Below are positions 43,079 to 46,822 of a stretch of DNA of 46,822 bases, in pieces (the stretch's first letter is position 1; the number at the start of each line of letters is the position of its first letter). Made by a program: the position numbers and the translations under genes. The notes under the pieces are model-generated. The model was not told the origin of the DNA, made no database searches, and was given only the letters and a program-made list of their open reading frames with translations. Where the stretch lies: contig NZ_BMDS01000009.1 in the NCBI RefSeq assembly GCF_014635905.1, positions 1-46,822 of the forward strand. Direction: 5' to 3'. This stretch comes from Limosilactobacillus caviae. Lineage in GTDB: Bacteria > Bacillota > Bacilli > Lactobacillales > Lactobacillaceae.

Positions 43079-43112
43079 AAAAGCTGAGAAAGTATCTTTC
43101 TCGGCTTTTTAT
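43079..43112 (+). terminator. Terminator of the aSec operon
   Basis: AAAAGCTGAGAAAG (43079-43092) pairs with CTTTCTCGGCTTTT (43096-43109, one G-U), followed by Ts. It separates the export genes from the separately transcribed SRRP gene. In 43113-43265 I see only a weak TACAAT -10 (43194-43199). Confidence 0.85.
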
Positions 43113-43265
43113 TTATGACTATTTAAATGAAAAATTAGACTGTTGTTAAATAAAGCTTGTTATAAGATGTTTTATTTTTGATGTTAGTAGGTGTACAATG
43201 TTTAAAAGTAATAAAATCGCTTATCAGTAGATTAAGCCAGCTGATTAAGCAGAGAGGTGGATTAT

Positions 43266-46200
43266 ATGTCTAAGTATAAGAATGAACAGGAGAATGGAAG
43301 TAAAGTTAAACTGTATAAGACTAAGCATGGTTGGTTTAGTGCTTTAACTCGCTTCTTTAAACTATTCTCTTTTAGGTCTAAAAAAGAAGTTAAGCCTACT
43401 AACTTTAACGACCTTGACTCAATCAAAGATAAAAATGATACGATACCTGATGCTTATAAAAAAGGTGCTGCAACAATGGCAACCTTGCTGGGAGCAGGAG
43501 TTGTAGGCACTACAAGCCCAACAGAGGCTCATGCTGCTACTGCCACGGTTGATCAGAATTCACAAGTTATTGGATCCGGATCAACTTCAACTAGTACCTC
43601 AACAAGTCAAACAGCTGGCTCAACTTCAACTAGCACCTCAACTGTATCTGGCTCGGCTTCTACTATGACCAGCACAACTAGTTCTACATCTACTAGTACG
43701 TCCACGACCACTAGTACCAGCAAGTCAACTTCGACTAGTCAGTCAACAGGGTCTACAAGTACGTCGACGAGCACATCTACTAGTACATCAACTGTTTCGC
43801 AATCTGCATCAAATTCAATCAGTACTAGTGAAAGCACTAGTTTAACTTCGGTAAGCGGGTCCTTGGCTAATGGGAATAGTACTATTAGTGACAATGCATC
43901 TACTATCCTTCCAACTGATGAAATCCAAACATCCGTTACCCAAAGTTTATTGACGCAAAATACCGTTAACAATGCTACTACTGCCGCAACCGCCATGCTT
44001 TATAACACTAATCTGATCCAATCCAAAGCAGCCAATGGTGAATCAGTTACGGTTTATAATAGTAATGATTTTAATAAAGCATTAGCTAATACTAATATCA
44101 GTGAAATTAATTTAGCGGGAGACGTTACTAGTACCGGAACTACGGTACTTAATCGTGACCTTACAATTAATGGTGGGGGACACCGTATTTATGTTGATGG
44201 TGACGGATCACGTACGATAATCAACAATGGTTCAGTAACAGTTAATGATGCTACGATTTATAATGCTGGCGTGTATGGTGCTTTTGACCTTGAAACGTCA
44301 GCCGGACCTGCAACATTAACTTATAATAATGTAACTGCATATGGCGGAACAGCAGTATTTACTGATACAACAACTGCAAACAATAAGACATTTGAAGTAC
44401 AGGGTAAAACTACTATTAACTATGTCGGTAGTTACACAAACCAGAGTGGCAAAACAATTAATACAACTACTTTTACTGTTAATTCTGCTGGAAGTTCCCA
44501 AGTATACGTTGGTGGTACCGTAATTGTTCATGATGGTGCTCAGTTTACAGTTAATGGTACTAATCAAATTAATAACAACATTGAAATTAAAGGGAATGTA
44601 ACTGACCATGGCTTAATCATTGGTCAAAATGCAACAGTTAACCTTAACGGTGCTAACCGTGGAAACGTTTTGATTGACCAAGTTGGCGCTGGATATTCTG
44701 GATACCAAAATACTATTTCTGTCGGTGAAAACTCCAAAGTTGATATGGAAGCCGGCCACGTTAATATTTTGATCAATAATCAAGGACCAAAGGATATTAA
44801 CTTTGCTTCAAACTCCCAAGTTAACTTAACGGTAAACCATTCATTAGATTCGGCAAATAATATCTATGTCGGCGATGGAAACATTGTAACCTACAGTTCA
44901 AATACCTACTATAATGTTGCTTCTTTGGGTGCAACAAACGCAGCACAGAATCAAAATTCATATACAACTAACATTACTTTTGCAAAAGATTCAAGTGCTA
45001 CCCTTACTGTAGATAATATCGATTCTAATAATATTGCTTCTGCGGACAGAATAAATGTTAATATTACCGATCCAAGAATAGTTACGTTAAATAACACTGG
45101 TGGAAATGCATACTCGACATTAAAGAATGCTAATGGGGTGATTGCAAACCAGTCCGCATATGATAACCTTGCTTACACCACAAATAATTTTAATGTTAGT
45201 GTTAATAATAGTAGTGTTCGAATAGTCAATAACGGAAATGCTGAGCAATCAGACTACATGGCATCAAATGTTGATCAAGTTACGGGTGATAAGTTGACAA
45301 CGAATGCCGGAAATATGGTTATGATAAATGGCGACAGCACCGCTCAACAAAATGCTGTGGACATTACTAACAAGATTTCCGATGATGGAACAACCCAAGT
45401 AGTTTATAATAGCTGGTCAATTCCATCAACAAGCGCTTCGACAAGTGAGAGTACTGCAATTTCACAATCAACCTCTACTCAACAATCAGTATCCGAAAGT
45501 CAACAAATTAGTCAATCTACATCAAATTCTATTAGTAATCGAGCAAGTACCTCAGCTTCAGAAAGCCTAAGTAACTCTACGTCAAATAGTGGCTCGGTAA
45601 GTATCAGCGAAAGTATGAGTACTTCTGGGTCAATAAGTGAAAGTATGAGTAATTCAACCTCGCTGAGTGAAAGCTTAAGCAATTCAGTTTCAATGAGTGA
45701 GAGTATGAGTACCTCGGTATCGCTGAGTGAAAGTCTCAGCAACTCGGTATCACTAAGTGAAAGCCTAAGTAACTCAGTCTCAATGAGTGAAAGCTTAAGC
45801 AACTCGGTATCACTAAGTGAGAGTCTAAGTGATTCAACATCGTTGAGTGAAAGTCTCAGTAACTCGGTATCACTAAGTGAAAGCCTAAGTAACTCAGTCT
45901 CAATGAGTGAAAGCTTAAGCACCTCGGTATCAATGAGCGAAAGCTTAAGTAATTCAACATCAATGAGTGAGAGCCTAAGCAACTCGGTATCAACGAGCGA
46001 GAGCTTAAGCAATTCGGTATCAACGAGTGAAAGCTTAAGCAACTCAGTATCGCTGAGTGAGAGTTTAAGCAATTCGGTATCAATGAGTGAAAGCTTAAGC
46101 AATTCCGTCTCAATGAGTGAGAGTTTAAGCACCTCGGTATCAACGAGTGAGAGCCTAAGTAATTCAGTTTCACTGAGCGAAAGTCTCAGCAACTCGGTAT

Positions 46201-46822
46201 CACTAAGTGAAAGTCTAAGTAACTCGGTATCAACGAGCGAAAGTCTAAGCAATTCAGTATCACTGAGTGAGAGCTTAAGCAATTCAGTCTCACTAAGTGA
46301 GAGTATGAGTAATTCAACATCACTAAGTGAGAGTTTAAGCACCTCGGTATCAATGAGCGAAAGCTTAAGTAATTCAACATCAATGAGTGAGAGCCTAAGT
46401 AATTCAGTTTCACTGAGCGAAAGTCTCAGTAACTCGGTATCGCTGAGTGAGAGCTTAAGCAACTCAGTATCAATGAGCGAAAGCTTAAGTAATTCGGTAT
46501 CTCTGAGTGAGAGTTTAAGTACCTCAATATCAACGAGCGAGAGCTTAAGTAATTCAACCTCGCTGAGTGAAAGCTTAAGCAATTCAGTATCACTGAGTGA
46601 GAGTATGAGTACCTCGGTATCGCTGAGTGAAAGTCTCAGTAATTCCGTCTCACTGAGCGAAAGTCTCAGCAACTCGGTATCACTAAGTGAAAGCCTAAGT
46701 AATTCAGTGTCACTGAGCGAAAGCTTAAGCACTTCGGTATCAACGAGTGAAAGCTTAAGTAACTCGGTATCGCTGAGTGAAAGTATGAGTAATTCAGTGT
46801 CACTGAGCGAAAGCTTAAGCAC
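43266..46822 (+). CDS. Serine-rich-repeat adhesin (SRRP), substrate of the aSec system; 3' end outside window
   Basis: Open to the right edge, at least 1185 residues. The start is ATG behind AGAGGTGG. Residues 1-90 are a long aSec-type signal with KLYKTKHGW (16-24, a degenerate KxYKxGKxW motif), a hydrophobic core [11 protein letters not shown] and AHA at the cleavage site. A first short Ser/Thr repeat region (about 105-205, STSTSTS) is followed by the binding region (about 255-715), rich in Asn/Thr/Val with the ladder pattern of a right-handed beta-helix ([33 protein letters not shown]). From about 720 comes the second repeat region. The binding region resembles the pectate-lyase-like fold known for L. 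reuteri SRRPs. The C-terminal anchor is not in the window. Confidence 0.93.
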   Translation, partial: MSKYKNEQENGSKVKLYKTKHGWFSALTRFFKLFSFRSKKEVKPTNFNDLDSIKDKNDTIPDAYKKGAATMATLLGAGVVGTTSPTEAHAATATVDQNSQVIGSGSTSTSTSTSQTAGSTSTSTSTVSGSASTMTSTTSSTSTSTSTTTSTSKSTSTSQSTGSTSTSTSTSTSTSTVSQSASNSISTSESTSLTSVSGSLANGNSTISDNASTILPTDEIQTSVTQSLLTQNTVNNATTAATAMLYNTNLIQSKAANGESVTVYNSNDFNKALANTNISEINLAGDVTSTGTTVLNRDLTINGGGHRIYVDGDGSRTIINNGSVTVNDATIYNAGVYGAFDLETSAGPATLTYNNVTAYGGTAVFTDTTTANNKTFEVQGKTTINYVGSYTNQSGKTINTTTFTVNSAGSSQVYVGGTVIVHDGAQFTVNGTNQINNNIEIKGNVTDHGLIIGQNATVNLNGANRGNVLIDQVGAGYSGYQNTISVGENSKVDMEAGHVNILINNQGPKDINFASNSQVNLTVNHSLDSANNIYVGDGNIVTYSSNTYYNVASLGATNAAQNQNSYTTNITFAKDSSATLTVDNIDSNNIASADRINVNITDPRIVTLNNTGGNAYSTLKNANGVIANQSAYDNLAYTTNNFNVSVNNSSVRIVNNGNAEQSDYMASNVDQVTGDKLTTNAGNMVMINGDSTAQQNAVDITNKISDDGTTQVVYNSWSIPSTSASTSESTAISQSTSTQQSVSESQQISQSTSNSISNRASTSASESLSNSTSNSGSVSISESMSTSGSISESMSNSTSLSESLSNSVSMSESMSTSVSLSESLSNSVSLSESLSNSVSMSESLSNSVSLSESLSDSTSLSESLSNSVSLSESLSNSVSMSESLSTSVSMSESLSNSTSMSESLSNSVSTSESLSNSVSTSESLSNSVSLSESLSNSVSMSESLSNSVSMSESLSTSVSTSESLSNSVSLSESLSNSVSLSESLSNSVSTSESLSNSVSLSESLSNSVSLSESMSNSTSLSESLSTSVSMSESLSNSTSMSESLSNSVSLSESLSNSVSLSESLSNSVSMSESLSNSVSLSESLSTSISTSESLSNSTSLSESLSNSVSLSESMSTSVSLSESLSNSVSLSESLSNSVSLSESLSNSVSLSESLSTSVSTSESLSNSVSLSESMSNSVSLSESLS
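45640..46822 (+). repeat. 30-bp coding repeats of the SRRP second serine-rich region
   Basis: About 39 units of 30 bp, each coding ten residues of the type [10 protein letters not shown] or [10 protein letters not shown], where x is mainly Met, Leu or Thr. Ser codons vary between units (AGT, AGC, TCA, TCG, TCC), which keeps DNA identity below protein identity. Some units read SESMS in place of SESLS. Every second residue is Ser, the expected target of O-GlcNAc addition. The array runs past the right edge. Confidence 0.93.

Noticed and set aside
45512-46822. Open frame of 436 codons on the minus strand (LSLSDTELL repeats)
   Set aside because: It is the mirror of the SRRP repeat array; periodic Ser codons leave the antisense frame free of stops. 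No ribosome site or sensible protein.
45640-46822. Regular 30-bp repeats as a possible CRISPR array
   Set aside because: The repeats are contiguous and in frame inside a coding sequence, with no unique spacers and no cas genes.

Overview
The window looks like a chromosomal segment of a host-adapted heterofermentative lactobacillus, most likely Limosilactobacillus reuteri or a close relative. The evidence is low-GC Gram-positive coding style, a GPH-family lactose permease with a fused EIIA domain beside a GH42 beta-galactosidase, a YSIRK/LPQTG mucus-binding adhesin, and an accessory Sec (SecA2/SecY2) locus in the order gtfC-secY2-asp1-asp2-asp3-secA2-gtfA-gtfB feeding a serine-rich-repeat adhesin. 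Species is inferred from content only.

Region 1 (1-5524) is the right end of a prophage: a tail/receptor-binding protein whose 5' end lies outside the window, two small structural-module genes, a holin and a GH25 endolysin. The phage ends in a probable attachment site that holds the displaced 3' end of a host gene, probably rplS (ribosomal protein L19), with its terminator. Between lysin and att, in a stretch with no conventional gene, is what I read as a divergent type I toxin-antitoxin module. A leftward mRNA would encode a 33-residue hydrophobic/cationic peptide behind a hairpin-sequestered Shine-Dalgarno. A rightward sRNA of about 90 nt starts in a direct repeat of the toxin's translation-start region, so the two RNAs would be antisense. 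This is my main candidate for an undescribed system.

Region 2 (5699-23208) is ordinary chromosome with some points of interest. It holds a MazG-like/ExoA pair, a small secreted protein, and a lac regulon (LacI-type regulator, LacS, GH42 LacA) with a 31-bp palindrome, a cre site and a 13-mer shared by both promoters. Next come menaquinone genes (polyprenyl diphosphate synthase, MenA, MenG) and an MFS drug-efflux gene broken by what looks like a quasipalindrome-templated mutation. They are followed by a phosphoesterase, a zinc-independent S14 paralogue, a conserved-looking unknown, the two-subunit L-serine dehydratase, and ahpC-ahpF under PerR-like boxes. The AhpF has its domains in the reverse order of the E. 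coli enzyme.

Region 3 (23955-46822) is a surface-adhesion island. A 1687-residue Mub-type adhesin stands alone, followed by the aSec operon: gtfC, a remnant of a family-2 glycosyltransferase, secY2, asp1-3, secA2, gtfA, gtfB, a 65-residue single-TM protein that may be the SecE/Asp4-like subunit, and a three-domain GT8/GtfB-like/GT-D glycosyltransferase. The substrate, the serine-rich-repeat adhesin, starts at 43266 and runs off the right edge inside its second repeat region. GtfA/B should prime Ser/Thr residues, GtfC and the fused enzyme should extend the glycan, the Asp proteins should modify and escort the preprotein, and SecA2/SecY2 should export it.
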